From Actinomadura spongiicola (lineage in GTDB: Bacteria > Actinomycetota > Actinomycetes > Streptosporangiales > Streptosporangiaceae), in contig NZ_QVNQ01000003.1 of the NCBI RefSeq assembly GCF_003432485.1, positions 620,001 to 684,000 of the forward strand: a stretch of DNA of 64,000 bases, given 5' to 3'. The notes under the pieces are model-generated. The model did no database searches and was not told where the DNA came from. It worked only from the letters and a program-made list of their open reading frames with translations. The translations under genes and the position numbers were made by a program. Position 1 is the first letter of the stretch, and the number at the start of each line of letters is the position of its first letter. Below are positions 8,404 through 17,360 of the stretch, one piece after another.

Positions 8404-9159
8404 TCAGGCGGTCTCGGGGTCGTCCCTGTCGAAGCTCAACCGCTGGACGCCTTTGCCCTTGCCGGGTGAGCCGAGGTCCTTGCCGTTGACGGTCAGGTCG
8501 ACGCTGCCGCCCACGCCGATCACGAGCCTGACCTTCTTCTTGGCGGTGAAGTCCTTCTGGTCGCCCTTGCGGAGCATGCCGCTGAACAGCGTCTTCCCGC
8601 CGTCACCGCGCACGTTCAGCCATGTCGTGAACTTGGCCTCGACCCGCACGTCGACCTTGGTGCGCGGCGCGACCGCGACCGGATCGCCGCTCTTGGGCGG
8701 CGCGGGCCTGGCCGGCGCCGACGTCGTGGGCGCGGGCGTCCCGGCGACCTGCCGCGCCGTGCGCCGCTCGGGCCCGCCGCCCTGCCCGACCACATGGAAC
8801 ACCCCGTAGATCACCACGGCGGCGAGGGCCAGCGCCATCGCGGCGCTCCAGTTCGGCGACCTGCGCTCGCGGAACGCGACGGGCTGCTCCGGCTCGAACG
8901 CCGACACGGCCGAGACGGGCTGCGGCGCGCCGCCGTGCGTCGCGTCGAACTCGGCGACGAGGGGCTCCGGATCGATGCCGATGACGCGGCTGATACTGCG
9001 AATGTGCCCGCGGGCGTAGAAATTGCCGCCGCAGGCGGCGAAATCGTCGGCTTCGATGCCACGGATCACCGTTTCGCGTATCCGCGTCTGGAGACTCACC
9101 TGTGTCACCGAGAGACCGGCCCGCTGACGCTCCTCCCCCAAGGTCTCACCGATGCTCAC
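8404..9159 (-). CDS. RodZ-like protein: helix-turn-helix, membrane helix and DUF4115 domain
   Basis: A 251-residue protein. Residues 1-70 form a helix-turn-helix of the RodZ type (IGETLGEERQRAGLSVTQVS; IRGIEADDF; FYARGHIRSISRVIGI). One membrane helix (MALALAAVVIYGVFHVV) sits near residue 130, then a Pro/Ala linker and a C-terminal beta-rich DUF4115 domain (LFSGMLRKGDQKDF). By family it links the cell-shape or division apparatus to the membrane, which suits its place next to ftsK. I chose the GTG at 9159 because AAGGAGG lies eight bases upstream; the open frame continues 41 codons further without homology-like sequence. Confidence 0.85.
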   Translation of the reverse strand: MSIGETLGEERQRAGLSVTQVSLQTRIRETVIRGIEADDFAACGGNFYARGHIRSISRVIGIDPEPLVAEFDATHGGAPQPVSAVSAFEPEQPVAFRERRSPNWSAAMALALAAVVIYGVFHVVGQGGGPERRTARQVAGTPAPTTSAPARPAPPKSGDPVAVAPRTKVDVRVEAKFTTWLNVRGDGGKTLFSGMLRKGDQKDFTAKKKVRLVIGVGGSVDLTVNGKDLGSPGKGKGVQRLSFDRDDPETA

Positions 9160-9288
9160 GCCGGGCCTCCTTCGAGGGCAGCTCGTCGCCGAACTCCTGC
9201 GACACCAGTCTAGAAACGGCAATGCCCACTGGGCGACAGCCAACACGTTCGAAACAGGGCAAGATTTCGCATCATTCCGCAATGCCCC

Positions 9289-9320
9289 CGCCCCGTTCGG
9301 GCCCGCCCGAACGGGGCGGC
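9289..9320 (-). terminator. Hairpin terminator of ftsK
   Basis: A 14-bp perfect stem (CCGCCCCGTTCGGG and complement) with a four-base loop, ending four bases after the ftsK stop. The RodZ-like gene downstream therefore probably has its own promoter. Confidence 0.8.
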
Positions 9321-9323
9321 GTG

Positions 9324-11993
9324 TCAGGCTCCGCCGCGCAGTTCCGCGAGCACCCCGGGAAGGTCGTCCGGCTTGGTCAGCACGTCCCGCGCCTTGGAGC
9401 CCTCGCTGGGGCCGACGATCTCGCGGCTCTCCATCAGGTCCATGAGTCGGCCCGCCTTGGCGAACCCGACGCGGAGCTTGCGCTGGAGCATCGACGTCGA
9501 TCCGAACTGCGTGGACACGACCAGCTCGATGGCCTGGACGAGCAGGTCCATGTCGTCGCCGATCTCCTCGTCGATCTCCTTCTTCGGCCCGGCGGCGGCG
9601 CCGACGTCCTCCCGGTAGTTCGCCTCCATCTGCTTCTTGCAGTGGTCGACGATGCCGTGGATCTCCTTCTCCGCCACGTAGGCGTTCTGGATCCGCATCG
9701 GCTTGCTCGCGCCCATCGGCAGGAACAGCGCGTCGCCCTGCCCGACCAGTTTCTCCGCGCCCGGCTGGTCGAGGATGACCCGGCTGTCGGCCAGCGACGA
9801 CGTCGCGAACGCCAGCCGGGACGGCACGTTCGCCTTGATGAGCCCGGTCACCACGTCCACCGACGGACGCTGCGTCGCCAGCACCAGATGGATCCCGGCC
9901 GCCCGCGCGAGCTGGGTGATGCGCACGACCGAGTCCTCGACGTCGCGGGGCGCGACCATCATCAGGTCGGCCAGCTCGTCCACGATGACCAGCATGTACG
10001 GGTACGGGGTGTAGACCCGTTCGCTGCCGGGCGGCGGCTTCAGCTTCCCGGCCTTGACGGCCTTGTTGAAGTCGTCGATGTGCCGGTACCCCGACGCCGC
10101 GAGGTCGTCGTAGCGGCGGTCCATCTCACCGACGACCCAGTCCAGCGCCTCGGCCGCCTTCTTCGGGTTCGTGATGATCGGCGTGATCAGGTGCGGGATG
10201 CCCTGGTACATCGTCAGCTCGACCCGCTTGGGGTCGACGAGGATCATCCGCACCTCGTCGGGCGTCGCGCGCATCAGCACGGACGTGATGAGCCCGTTGA
10301 TGCACGTCGACTTGCCCGCCCCGGTGGCGCCCGCGATGAGGATGTGCGGCATCTTCGCCAGGTTCGCCACGACCGTGCGTCCCTCGACGTCCTTGCCGAG
10401 TCCGACGATCATCGGGTGGTGCTCGTTGGTCGCGGCGGGCGAGCGGAGCACGTCACCGAGGCTGACGATGTCCTTGTCGGTGTTGGGGATCTCCACCCCG
10501 ATCGCCGACTTGCCGGGGATCGGGGAGATGATCCGCACGTCCGCGCTCTTCACCGCGTAGGCGATGTTCTTGGTCAGCGCGATGACCTTCTCGACCTTCA
10601 CCGCCGGGCCCAGCTCGATCTCGTACCGGGTGATCGTCGGACCGCGGGTGAACCCGGTCACCTGCGCGTCGATGTCGAACTGCTCCAGCACCCCGGTGAG
10701 CGCGTTGACGACCGTGTCGTTGGCCTTGGTGCGGGGCTTGGCGACGCTGCCGGGCCGCAGCGCCGACGGGTCGGGCAGGACGTAGATCTCGCCGGACGAA
10801 GACAGCGGCAGCTGCTCGGACCGGCGCGGCGCGGGCGTCGGGTCCGGCACGTCGGCCGCCCGCGGCGTGGACGCGCCCGCGACGAGATCGTCGTGGACGG
10901 TGTGGTCGTCGTGGTCGCCGCGGTCGTCGTCCCGGTCGTGGTCGTCCGGCGGCGCCTCCTCGTCGACCGGCGGCGCGGGCGGGGGGACGTCGGCCTGGAA
11001 CGGGTCCGGTTCGAAGAGGTCGTCGGCCAGCTCGCGCCGGGGACGGTCGGCCTTCTTCGGGGCGTCGTCCAGGAGCGGAGAGTCATAGGGCCTGGAGTGC
11101 TCGCCGACCTCCAGCTCGTCGCCGTCCCCGCCGTCGGACTTCTTCCGGCGGCGGCGCTTCTTCGGCGCGGCGTCGTCCCCGGCGGCGTCCTTGTCGTCCG
11201 TGGCCGGACGTGGGGCACGGCTCTGCAACGTCGCCACGGCCCAGAGGTCGGAGACCCGCTCGGGCACCCGGTTGATCGGCGTCGCGGTCACGACCAGCAC
11301 GCCGAACCCGGACAGGAGCAGCAGCAGCGGGACCGCCACCCATCCGCTCAGCGCCGCCTCCAGTGGGGCCGACACGACCCAGCCGACGACGCCGCCGGAC
11401 GCGCGGACGCCGTCCATGTCCTTGGCTGGTGAGGGGACGCCCGCCGCGATGTGCAGGATGCCGAGCACGCCCACGCCGAGCGCGGTCATGCCGATGACGA
11501 CGCGTCCGGTGTCCTCGTGCTGCTCGGGGTGGCGCAGCGTCCGCCACGCCAGCAGGGCCAGCAGGACGGGCAGCGCCATCGCCGGCAGTCCGAGGCCGCC
11601 CCGCACGACCTTCTCCAGCGCGATCGTGACGACGCCGTCCGGGCGGAACCAGGTCACCGAGGCCAGCACGATGGACGAGCCGAGCAGCGCGAGCCCGAGC
11701 CCGTCGCGCCGGTGCTCGGGGTCGAGGTTGCGGGCGCCATGCCCGTAGGCGCGGAAGACCGAGCCGACCGCGACGGCCGCGAGCAGGTACAGCTTGAACA
11801 GGAGCTTGAAGAACCCGAGGAACGCCTGGGAGATCGGGTCGGGCTTCTGCGGGGCACGCCCCCGGCCCGAGCCGCGACCCCCCTTGGGACCGCCGCTGGC
11901 GCGCTTCCGGGGGGACGACCCTGCGGGCTTGCGAGCCGCGCTGCCCCCCGCACGCGAAGAGGTTTTCGCACCCCCGGACGCACGTGTGGCCAT
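9324..11993 (-). CDS. ftsK: DNA translocase FtsK/SpoIIIE
   Basis: An 889-residue protein. The N-terminus is very basic and low complexity, then about four membrane helices lie near residues 55-240. An acidic/Pro linker leads to the motor: Walker A GATGAGKSTCINGL near residue 554, the ILVDPKRVELTMYQGIPHL segment, and the VIVDELADLMM Walker B. The C-terminal gamma winged helix (STQFGSTSMLQRKLRVGFAK) reads KOPS-like sequences. It pumps chromosomal DNA at the septum or during sporulation. The ATG at 11993 gives the usual MATRASGG-type start; no clear ribosome binding site precedes it. It is flanked by terminators on both sides, so it looks monocistronic. Confidence 0.95.
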   Translation of the reverse strand: MATRASGGAKTSSRAGGSAARKPAGSSPRKRASGGPKGGRGSGRGRAPQKPDPISQAFLGFFKLLFKLYLLAAVAVGSVFRAYGHGARNLDPEHRRDGLGLALLGSSIVLASVTWFRPDGVVTIALEKVVRGGLGLPAMALPVLLALLAWRTLRHPEQHEDTGRVVIGMTALGVGVLGILHIAAGVPSPAKDMDGVRASGGVVGWVVSAPLEAALSGWVAVPLLLLLSGFGVLVVTATPINRVPERVSDLWAVATLQSRAPRPATDDKDAAGDDAAPKKRRRRKKSDGGDGDELEVGEHSRPYDSPLLDDAPKKADRPRRELADDLFEPDPFQADVPPPAPPVDEEAPPDDHDRDDDRGDHDDHTVHDDLVAGASTPRAADVPDPTPAPRRSEQLPLSSSGEIYVLPDPSALRPGSVAKPRTKANDTVVNALTGVLEQFDIDAQVTGFTRGPTITRYEIELGPAVKVEKVIALTKNIAYAVKSADVRIISPIPGKSAIGVEIPNTDKDIVSLGDVLRSPAATNEHHPMIVGLGKDVEGRTVVANLAKMPHILIAGATGAGKSTCINGLITSVLMRATPDEVRMILVDPKRVELTMYQGIPHLITPIITNPKKAAEALDWVVGEMDRRYDDLAASGYRHIDDFNKAVKAGKLKPPPGSERVYTPYPYMLVIVDELADLMMVAPRDVEDSVVRITQLARAAGIHLVLATQRPSVDVVTGLIKANVPSRLAFATSSLADSRVILDQPGAEKLVGQGDALFLPMGASKPMRIQNAYVAEKEIHGIVDHCKKQMEANYREDVGAAAGPKKEIDEEIGDDMDLLVQAIELVVSTQFGSTSMLQRKLRVGFAKAGRLMDLMESREIVGPSEGSKARDVLTKPDDLPGVLAELRGGA

Positions 11994-12028
11994 GGTTATG
12001 AGAGTAACCAAGGACCCAAGAGGTTCCC

Positions 12029-12068
12029 GGGATGCGGGCGGGCGTGTTGACACGCCCGCCCGCGTCCC
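12029..12068 (-). terminator. Hairpin terminator of the dapA-RNase J unit
   Basis: A 13-bp perfect stem (GCGGGCGGGCGTG, loop TTGA) that extends to about 18 pairs with one G-T wobble, 18 bases beyond the RNase J stop. Confidence 0.85.
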
Positions 12069-12085
12069 GTCGGAACCGCGGACCG

Positions 12086-13771
12086 CTACACCTCCACGAC
12101 CACCGGGACGATCATGGGGCGGCGGCGGTAGTTGTCGCTCACCCACTTGCCGACCGTGCGGCGGATGAGCTGGCTGATCTGGTGCAGGTCGTTGACGCCG
12201 TCGCCGGCGGCCTCCCGCAGCACGCCCTCGATCCGCTCGATGACCTCTTCGAAGTCCTCGTTGACGATGCCGGCGCCGCGGGCGTGCACCTCCGGCCCGG
12301 CGACGACCTTGCCGGACGTGGAGTCGATGCCGACGACGATGGACACGAAGCCCTCCTCGCCGAGGATGCGCCGGTCCTTCAGGGACGTCTCGGTGACCTC
12401 CCCGACCGACAGGCCGTCGACGTACACGTATCCGGCCGGGACCGCACCGACGATCTTGGCGCGGCCGTCGACGAGGTCGACGACGACGCCGTCCTCGGCG
12501 ATGACGATGCCCTCCTCGGGGACACCGGTCAGCGCGGCGAGCTTGGCGTGGGCGCGCAGATGCCGCCATTCGCCGTGGATCGGCACGAAGTTGGCCGGTT
12601 TCGTCACGTTCAACACGTACAGCAGCTCGCCGGCGGGGGCGTGCCCGGACACGTGCACGAGCGCGTTGGCCTTGTGCACGACGCGGGCGCCCCACCGGGT
12701 GAGGCCGTTGATGACACGGTTGACCGCGTTCTCGTTGCCGGGGATCAGCGAGGACGCCAGGATCACCGTGTCGCGTTCGGTGATCCGGATGGAGTGGTCG
12801 CGGTTCGCCATCCTCGACAGCGCCGACATCGGCTCGCCCTGCGACCCGGTGCACACCAGCACCAACCGGTCGCCGGGGATGTCGTCCAGCTCCTTCTGGT
12901 CGACCATGATGCCGTCGGGGACGTCGAGGTAGCCGAGTTCGCGCGCCACGCCCATGTTGCGGACCATCGACCGCCCGACGAAGCAGACCTTGCGGCCGTT
13001 GGCGACCGCGGCGTCGAGGACCTGCTGGACGCGGTGGACGTGCGAGGCGAAGCAGGCGACGATGAGCCGCTCCTGCGCGGTGCGGAACACCTCGTCCACG
13101 ACCGGGCCGATGTTGCGCTCGCTGGTGACGAAGCCGGGCACCTCGGCGTTGGTCGAGTCGGACATCAGCAGGTCGACGCCCTCGGCGCCGAGCCGCGCGA
13201 AGCCGGGCAGGTCGGTGAGCCGTCCGTCCAGCGGAAGCTGGTCCATCTTGAAGTCGCCGGTGTGCAGGACGAGCCCGGCGGACGTGCGGACGGCGACGGC
13301 GAGCGCGTCGGGGATCGAGTGGTTGACGGCGAGGAACTCGCAGTCGAACGGTCCGAGGCTCCGGCGCTCCCCCTCCACGACCATGTCGGTGACGGGTTTG
13401 ATGCGGTGCTCGGCGAGCTTGGCCTCCAGTAGCGCGAGCGTCAGTTTCGAGCCGACCAGCGGGATGTCGCGGCGCTCCCGCAGCAGGTACGGGACGGCGC
13501 CGATGTGGTCCTCGTGGCCATGGGTGAGGATGACGGCCTCGATGTCGTCGAGCCGATCCCTGATGTACTCGAAGTCGGGCAGGATCAGGTCGATTCCGGG
13601 CTGCTCGGTCTCGGGGAACAGGACGCCGCAGTCGATGACGAGCAGGCGACCGCCGTGCTCGAACACCGTCATGTTGCGACCGATCTCCCCGAGCCCGCCG
13701 AGCGCGACGATGCGCAGGCCCCCCTCGGGCGGCTCGGGCGGGTCCGAGAGCTCCGGGTGAGGATGGCTCAC
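12086..13771 (-). CDS. rnj: Ribonuclease J
   Basis: A 561-residue metallo-beta-lactamase/beta-CASP ribonuclease. The zinc-binding HGHEDH motif is at residues 84-89; further metal ligands are in LAVNHSIPDAL, LHTGDFK and the C-terminal HVSGHAPAGEL segment. RNase J is a 5'-3' exonuclease and endonuclease that matures rRNA and degrades mRNA. The GTG start overlaps the dapA stop by four bases (GTGA), so translation is coupled to dapA, a pairing conserved in actinobacteria. A strong hairpin follows the stop. Confidence 0.94.
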   Translation of the reverse strand: MSHPHPELSDPPEPPEGGLRIVALGGLGEIGRNMTVFEHGGRLLVIDCGVLFPETEQPGIDLILPDFEYIRDRLDDIEAVILTHGHEDHIGAVPYLLRERRDIPLVGSKLTLALLEAKLAEHRIKPVTDMVVEGERRSLGPFDCEFLAVNHSIPDALAVAVRTSAGLVLHTGDFKMDQLPLDGRLTDLPGFARLGAEGVDLLMSDSTNAEVPGFVTSERNIGPVVDEVFRTAQERLIVACFASHVHRVQQVLDAAVANGRKVCFVGRSMVRNMGVARELGYLDVPDGIMVDQKELDDIPGDRLVLVCTGSQGEPMSALSRMANRDHSIRITERDTVILASSLIPGNENAVNRVINGLTRWGARVVHKANALVHVSGHAPAGELLYVLNVTKPANFVPIHGEWRHLRAHAKLAALTGVPEEGIVIAEDGVVVDLVDGRAKIVGAVPAGYVYVDGLSVGEVTETSLKDRRILGEEGFVSIVVGIDSTSGKVVAGPEVHARGAGIVNEDFEEVIERIEGVLREAAGDGVNDLHQISQLIRRTVGKWVSDNYRRRPMIVPVVVEV

Positions 13772-14706
13772 CGGGCGACCTCCGGGATCGCGACCTCCGG
13801 CACTTTGACTCCCCCTATCGTCAGGTCTTCACGCAGGCGCGCCGCGAACTCGGGCGTGGCCTCCACGAGCGGCGCGCGGAGCGGGCCGCCTCCGGGGAGA
13901 CCGAGCAGGTTCAGCGCTGCCTTGACGGCGATGGCGCCCTGCGTACGGGTCATGATGGCGGCGACCACGGGCAGCAGTCGCCGGTGGATGTCCAGCGCAC
14001 GCGCGGTCTCGCCGGCGCGATACGCATCGATCATCTCATGCAGTTCGACGCCGACGACATGTCCGATCACGCTGACGAACCCGGCCGCGCCGACCGACAG
14101 CCAGGGCAGGTTCAGGTTGTCGTCGCCGGAGTACCAGACGAGGTCGGTCTCCGCCATGACCATGGACGCGCCGAACAGGTCCCCCTTGGCGTCCTTGACG
14201 GCGATGATCCGCGGATGCTCGGCGAGCTGGATCAGCGTGTCGTTCTGGATCGGCACCCCGGCGCGGCCCGGGATGTCGTACAGCATGGCCGGCAGGTCCG
14301 TCGCGTCGGCCACCGCGGTGAAGTGGCGGATGAGCCCTTCCTGCGGGGGCTTGTTGTAGTACGGCGTGACCACCAGCAGACCGTGCGCGCCCGCGGCCTC
14401 GGCCTGCCGCGCGAGTTTCAGGGTGTGCTCCGTGTGGTTGGTTCCGGCACCGGCGACGACCACGGCGCGGTCGCCGACCGCCTCGATGACCGCGCGCAGA
14501 AGCTGCTGTTTCTCGTCGTCGCTCGTGGTCGGCGACTCTCCCGTGGTCCCGTTGACGACGAGGCCGTCGTGGCGCCGCTCGTCGACCAGGTGGGTCGCGA
14601 GGCGCGCGGCGCCGTCGTAGTCGACGCCGCCGTCCGGCAGGAACGGGGTGACCATAGCGGTCAGCATCCGCCCGAACGGAGCGTCAGGTGTTGTGCTGGG
14701 TGCCAT
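13768..14706 (-). CDS. dapA: 4-hydroxy-tetrahydrodipicolinate synthase
   Basis: A 312-residue class I aldolase of the DapA family. The pyruvate-binding GTTGE is at residues 53-57, the catalytic tyrosine in MLYDIPGRAG (Y143), and the Schiff-base lysine in IIAVKDAKGD (K171). It condenses pyruvate with aspartate semialdehyde in the diaminopimelate/lysine pathway. dapB, the next step, lies about 12 kb away at 26.9 kb on the same strand. The 3' end overlaps the RNase J start. About 235 bases upstream carry no gene; I could not assign a promoter there. Confidence 0.95.
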   Translation of the reverse strand: MAPSTTPDAPFGRMLTAMVTPFLPDGGVDYDGAARLATHLVDERRHDGLVVNGTTGESPTTSDDEKQQLLRAVIEAVGDRAVVVAGAGTNHTEHTLKLARQAEAAGAHGLLVVTPYYNKPPQEGLIRHFTAVADATDLPAMLYDIPGRAGVPIQNDTLIQLAEHPRIIAVKDAKGDLFGASMVMAETDLVWYSGDDNLNLPWLSVGAAGFVSVIGHVVGVELHEMIDAYRAGETARALDIHRRLLPVVAAIMTRTQGAIAVKAALNLLGLPGGGPLRAPLVEATPEFAARLREDLTIGGVKVPEVAIPEVAR

Positions 14707-14941
14707 GCATCGAACGGTACCGTTCCGACCGTGTCAGGTGGACCCGCAGGTCCCAGTGACCTTCACCCGAAACGGGCGCCGCGGCGCCGCGCGTGCGCGG
14801 CGATGTATGGAGGAAGCCGCCGCCACACGCTCGGGGGTACGCGTGGCGACGGCTCCATCTCCACATCGTCGCACGCAAATGGGTCGTTACGGGGTCAGTC
14901 CGGCCACTTCCCGGACTCGGTTGGATAACGTGACCCGTTGG

Positions 14942-16000
14942 TCATGTGCCGGCGCCGGACACGGCGGTCCGGGGAAGCCAGACGGCGCGATAGAGCGCCC
15001 ATTCGTCCGGCCCGGTGGTCCAGTCCGCGTACACGCCGACGCCGTAGGGACGTTTCGGCGGACGTTCCAGATCGTCGATGCCGCGTCGGACGCCGCGCAG
15101 CGCGACGTCCAGGTCCTCGGCCCAGTGCATGAGGGGACGGTACGTCGGAACGCCGATGAAGACGGTCGTGCGGTCGCCGATGAGCTCCAGCGTCGTGCGG
15201 GTGTGCCGGGCGAAGTGCCATCCGGCCAGCGCGCCGGTCGGGAGCGCCGTGTCATAGGTCATGATCGCGACCTGGTCGGCGAGGTCCGCGACGGCGCGCA
15301 GGAAGTCGCGGTTCGGGCGCGGCGGCTCGTGGTACCTGCCGCCGCGCGGCAGCAGGGTCTTGTAGACGGGTTGGACGGTGTCCATCAGCGTCGCCTGCTC
15401 CAGCGCCACCGACAGCAGGCGTCCCCGGGACCGGGTGAGCTCACGGGTCTGCCGCATGAGCGTGATGAAGGCGGCGTCGTCGGGGTAGATGGGTTCGAAG
15501 TCGTAGTGGATGCCGTCGAACCCGAGATCGAGGAAGGCCGCGTCGGTCCTGAGCACCTGCGCGCGGACCTTCGGGTCGTCCAGTTCGATGACGCCGTCGC
15601 CGTCCACCACCCGGATCTGTCCGAGGTAGGCCTGGGCGCGCACGCCGGGCGCGTACTTGCGGACGGCGTCGATCAACTGGCGCGCGTAGCGGTACTTGTG
15701 CGGGGGCACCGTCCCGTCGGCCTCGAACGGCCCGGTGTGGAAGTACACGTCGGTGATGCGGTTGTGCCGTAGCCGTTCGGCGAGCTCGCGGTACTCGGCG
15801 TCACTGTGCGGCTCACCCACCCACTGGTGCCGGGCCCAGAGCGCGTTCACCTCGGTGCCGCGCGCCTCCGGCTCCTGCTGCCACCACACCCACGCCCCGG
15901 CGAACACGAGCGCGACGAGTCCGAGCACGTAGGCGACGGTCCAGCCCGTCCAGCGCAAGATTCTGCCCGGCATCCCACGAACCCGCCCGCTCTTCGCCAT
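14942..16000 (-). CDS. Membrane-anchored GH18-like (chitinase-fold) protein
   Basis: A 352-residue protein with an N-terminal membrane anchor (WTVAYVLGLVALVFAGAWVW, about residues 20-40) and a large extracellular domain. FDGIHYDFEP at about residues 161-170 matches the GH18 catalytic pattern DGxxxDxE, with E169 as predicted acid. VYFHTGPF, VRAQAYLGQ and QVAIMTYDTALPTG resemble barrel strands of that fold. The substrate is unknown; it could be a glycosidase or a non-chitin GH18 relative acting on the cell surface. I chose the ATG at 16000, just before the basic/TM segment; the frame stays open to 16222 with unconvincing sequence. Family call is moderate. Confidence 0.7.
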   Translation of the reverse strand: MAKSGRVRGMPGRILRWTGWTVAYVLGLVALVFAGAWVWWQQEPEARGTEVNALWARHQWVGEPHSDAEYRELAERLRHNRITDVYFHTGPFEADGTVPPHKYRYARQLIDAVRKYAPGVRAQAYLGQIRVVDGDGVIELDDPKVRAQVLRTDAAFLDLGFDGIHYDFEPIYPDDAAFITLMRQTRELTRSRGRLLSVALEQATLMDTVQPVYKTLLPRGGRYHEPPRPNRDFLRAVADLADQVAIMTYDTALPTGALAGWHFARHTRTTLELIGDRTTVFIGVPTYRPLMHWAEDLDVALRGVRRGIDDLERPPKRPYGVGVYADWTTGPDEWALYRAVWLPRTAVSGAGT

Positions 16001-16191
16001 CCCGCAATGATCCCGGATCGAACGGACGGACCGGGCGCGTCGCACCGCGTTCGGCCCTCGCGCGGCCCTTCCGCGGCCCATGGAACGATCATGATTGGGA
16101 TGTGATCGCGCGCCGCGTGCGGCGGCGGTTGACACCGGGGGAACCCTGATGACAGAGGTCAACCGTCCATCGGGATGGAGGTCGAACCGAC

Positions 16192-16368
16192 ATGCGAGTA
16201 CGACCGGATCAGACCGAACCACGACCGCTGATCAGCACCCGCGCCCTGGTGATCATCCTGACGGCGGTCGGCGCCGCCGTCCTCGCCGCCCTGGCCCCGC
16301 GGGCGGCGATCCCGATCGGGGTGGGCGTCGGGGTCGTCACGCTCCTCGCCCAGATCGTCCGGGACTGA
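16192..16368 (+). CDS. Small two-helix membrane protein
   Basis: A 58-codon ORF starting ATG, with GGAGG about ten bases upstream. After a polar N-terminus (MRVRPDQTEPRPLIS) it consists of two hydrophobic stretches, ALVIILTAVGAAVLAAL and IPIGVGVGVVTLLAQIV, joined by a short turn containing Pro-Arg. This is a plausible small membrane protein with the high third-position GC of real genes here. I know no family for it. It ends two bases before the convergent EamA gene's stop. Confidence 0.55.
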   Translation: MRVRPDQTEPRPLISTRALVIILTAVGAAVLAALAPRAAIPIGVGVGVVTLLAQIVRD

Positions 16369-16370
16369 CC

Positions 16371-17360
16371 TCACCGACCGTCCGGCGGGGACAGGGACGC
16401 GGACGGAGACGCGGCCGGGGCCGGGGCCGGGGTCGCCGGCCGCGACGCCTGCCGGACGCGGGCGCGCTGGGTCAGGGCCACGCAGACCAGCACGGCCACG
16501 GCCGCGAGGGCGGTGGTGGCGTCGATCCGCTCGAAGAGGAAGATCCCCGACCAGACGAGGGTCAGCAGCGGTTGGACGAGCTGGACCTGGCTGGCCCGCG
16601 CGATCCCGGCCCGCGCCAGGCCCTCGTACCAGGCGAAGAAGCCGATGTAGGCGGAGAAGGCGGAGACGTAGCCGAAGCCGAGGACGGCGCGTCCTGTCCA
16701 GTCGGGCTCGGTCGTGGCGAGCAGCCAGGCGGTCACCGGGACGGTGACGGGCGCGGACAGCACGAGCGCCCAGGAGATGACGCGCCAGCCCGGCATGTCG
16801 CGGGTCAGCCGCGCGCCCTCGGTGTAGCCGGCCGCCGCGGCGACGAGCGCGGCGAACAGCAGCAGGTCGGCGGGCGTGAGGTGGCCCGCGCCGCGGACGA
16901 GCGCGAAGCCGGTGACGCAGGCGGCGCCCGTCCCGGCCGCGAGCCAGAACGCGCGGGACGGCCGTTCCCCGGCGCGGACGACGCCGAACACCGCGGTGGC
17001 GGCCGGCAGCAGCCCGACCACGACGGCGGAGTGGGAGGAGGACGCGCCGTGGTCGAGCGCGAGCGTGCTGAGGACGGGGAAACCGAAGACCACTCCGACC
17101 ACGGCGACGGCGAACGCCGGGAGCTGGTCGCGGCGCGGTGGACGGGCCCGCACCGATAGCAGTGCGACGGCGGCCAGGACGCTCGCCGTGGCGGCGCGGC
17201 CGACCCCGATGAGGTACGGGTCGAGGCCCTCCAGCCCGAAGACCGTGCTGGGAAGGGTGAAGGAGAAGATCAGGACACCGATTCCGGCGAGCCAGAGGCC
17301 CGGCCCGAGACCGACGACCGCTATCGGCTCGGGGTCAGTAGCGCTACTGTGGTCTCTCAT
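16371..17360 (-). CDS. EamA/DMT-family exporter
   Basis: A 329-residue protein with about ten hydrophobic helices in two five-helix repeats, the drug/metabolite transporter pattern (repeat 1 includes TLPSTVFGLEG; repeat 2 ends VQPLLTLVWSGIFLFERID). The C-terminus is a Pro/Ala/Ser tail. It is divergent from a MocR regulator, and the two start codons overlap by two bases (17358-17361). EamA-MocR pairs are frequent and the regulator usually controls the exporter; the substrate may be an amino acid or vitamin B6-related compound (inference). No later in-frame start precedes the first helix, supporting 17360. Confidence 0.85.
   Translation of the reverse strand: MRDHSSATDPEPIAVVGLGPGLWLAGIGVLIFSFTLPSTVFGLEGLDPYLIGVGRAATASVLAAVALLSVRARPPRRDQLPAFAVAVVGVVFGFPVLSTLALDHGASSSHSAVVVGLLPAATAVFGVVRAGERPSRAFWLAAGTGAACVTGFALVRGAGHLTPADLLLFAALVAAAAGYTEGARLTRDMPGWRVISWALVLSAPVTVPVTAWLLATTEPDWTGRAVLGFGYVSAFSAYIGFFAWYEGLARAGIARASQVQLVQPLLTLVWSGIFLFERIDATTALAAVAVLVCVALTQRARVRQASRPATPAPAPAASPSASLSPPDGR
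17336..17349. promoter_or_regulatory. Perfect 14-bp palindrome, candidate MocR operator
   Basis: CAGTAGCGCTACTG reads the same on both strands. It lies 10-23 bases from the overlapping start codons, inside codons 4-8 of the exporter gene and just upstream of the mocR-like start. It would be well placed to control both divergent genes. Confidence 0.5.

Noticed and set aside
9102..11432. Long plus-strand ORF of 776 codons opposite ftsK
   Set aside because: It lacks any family features, is Asp/Arg/Val-rich as expected from the antisense of a GC-rich gene, and ftsK is unambiguous.
14707..14941. Search for a lysine riboswitch or a thyX gene upstream of dapA
   Set aside because: No riboswitch-like paired core or gene could be seen in these 235 bases.
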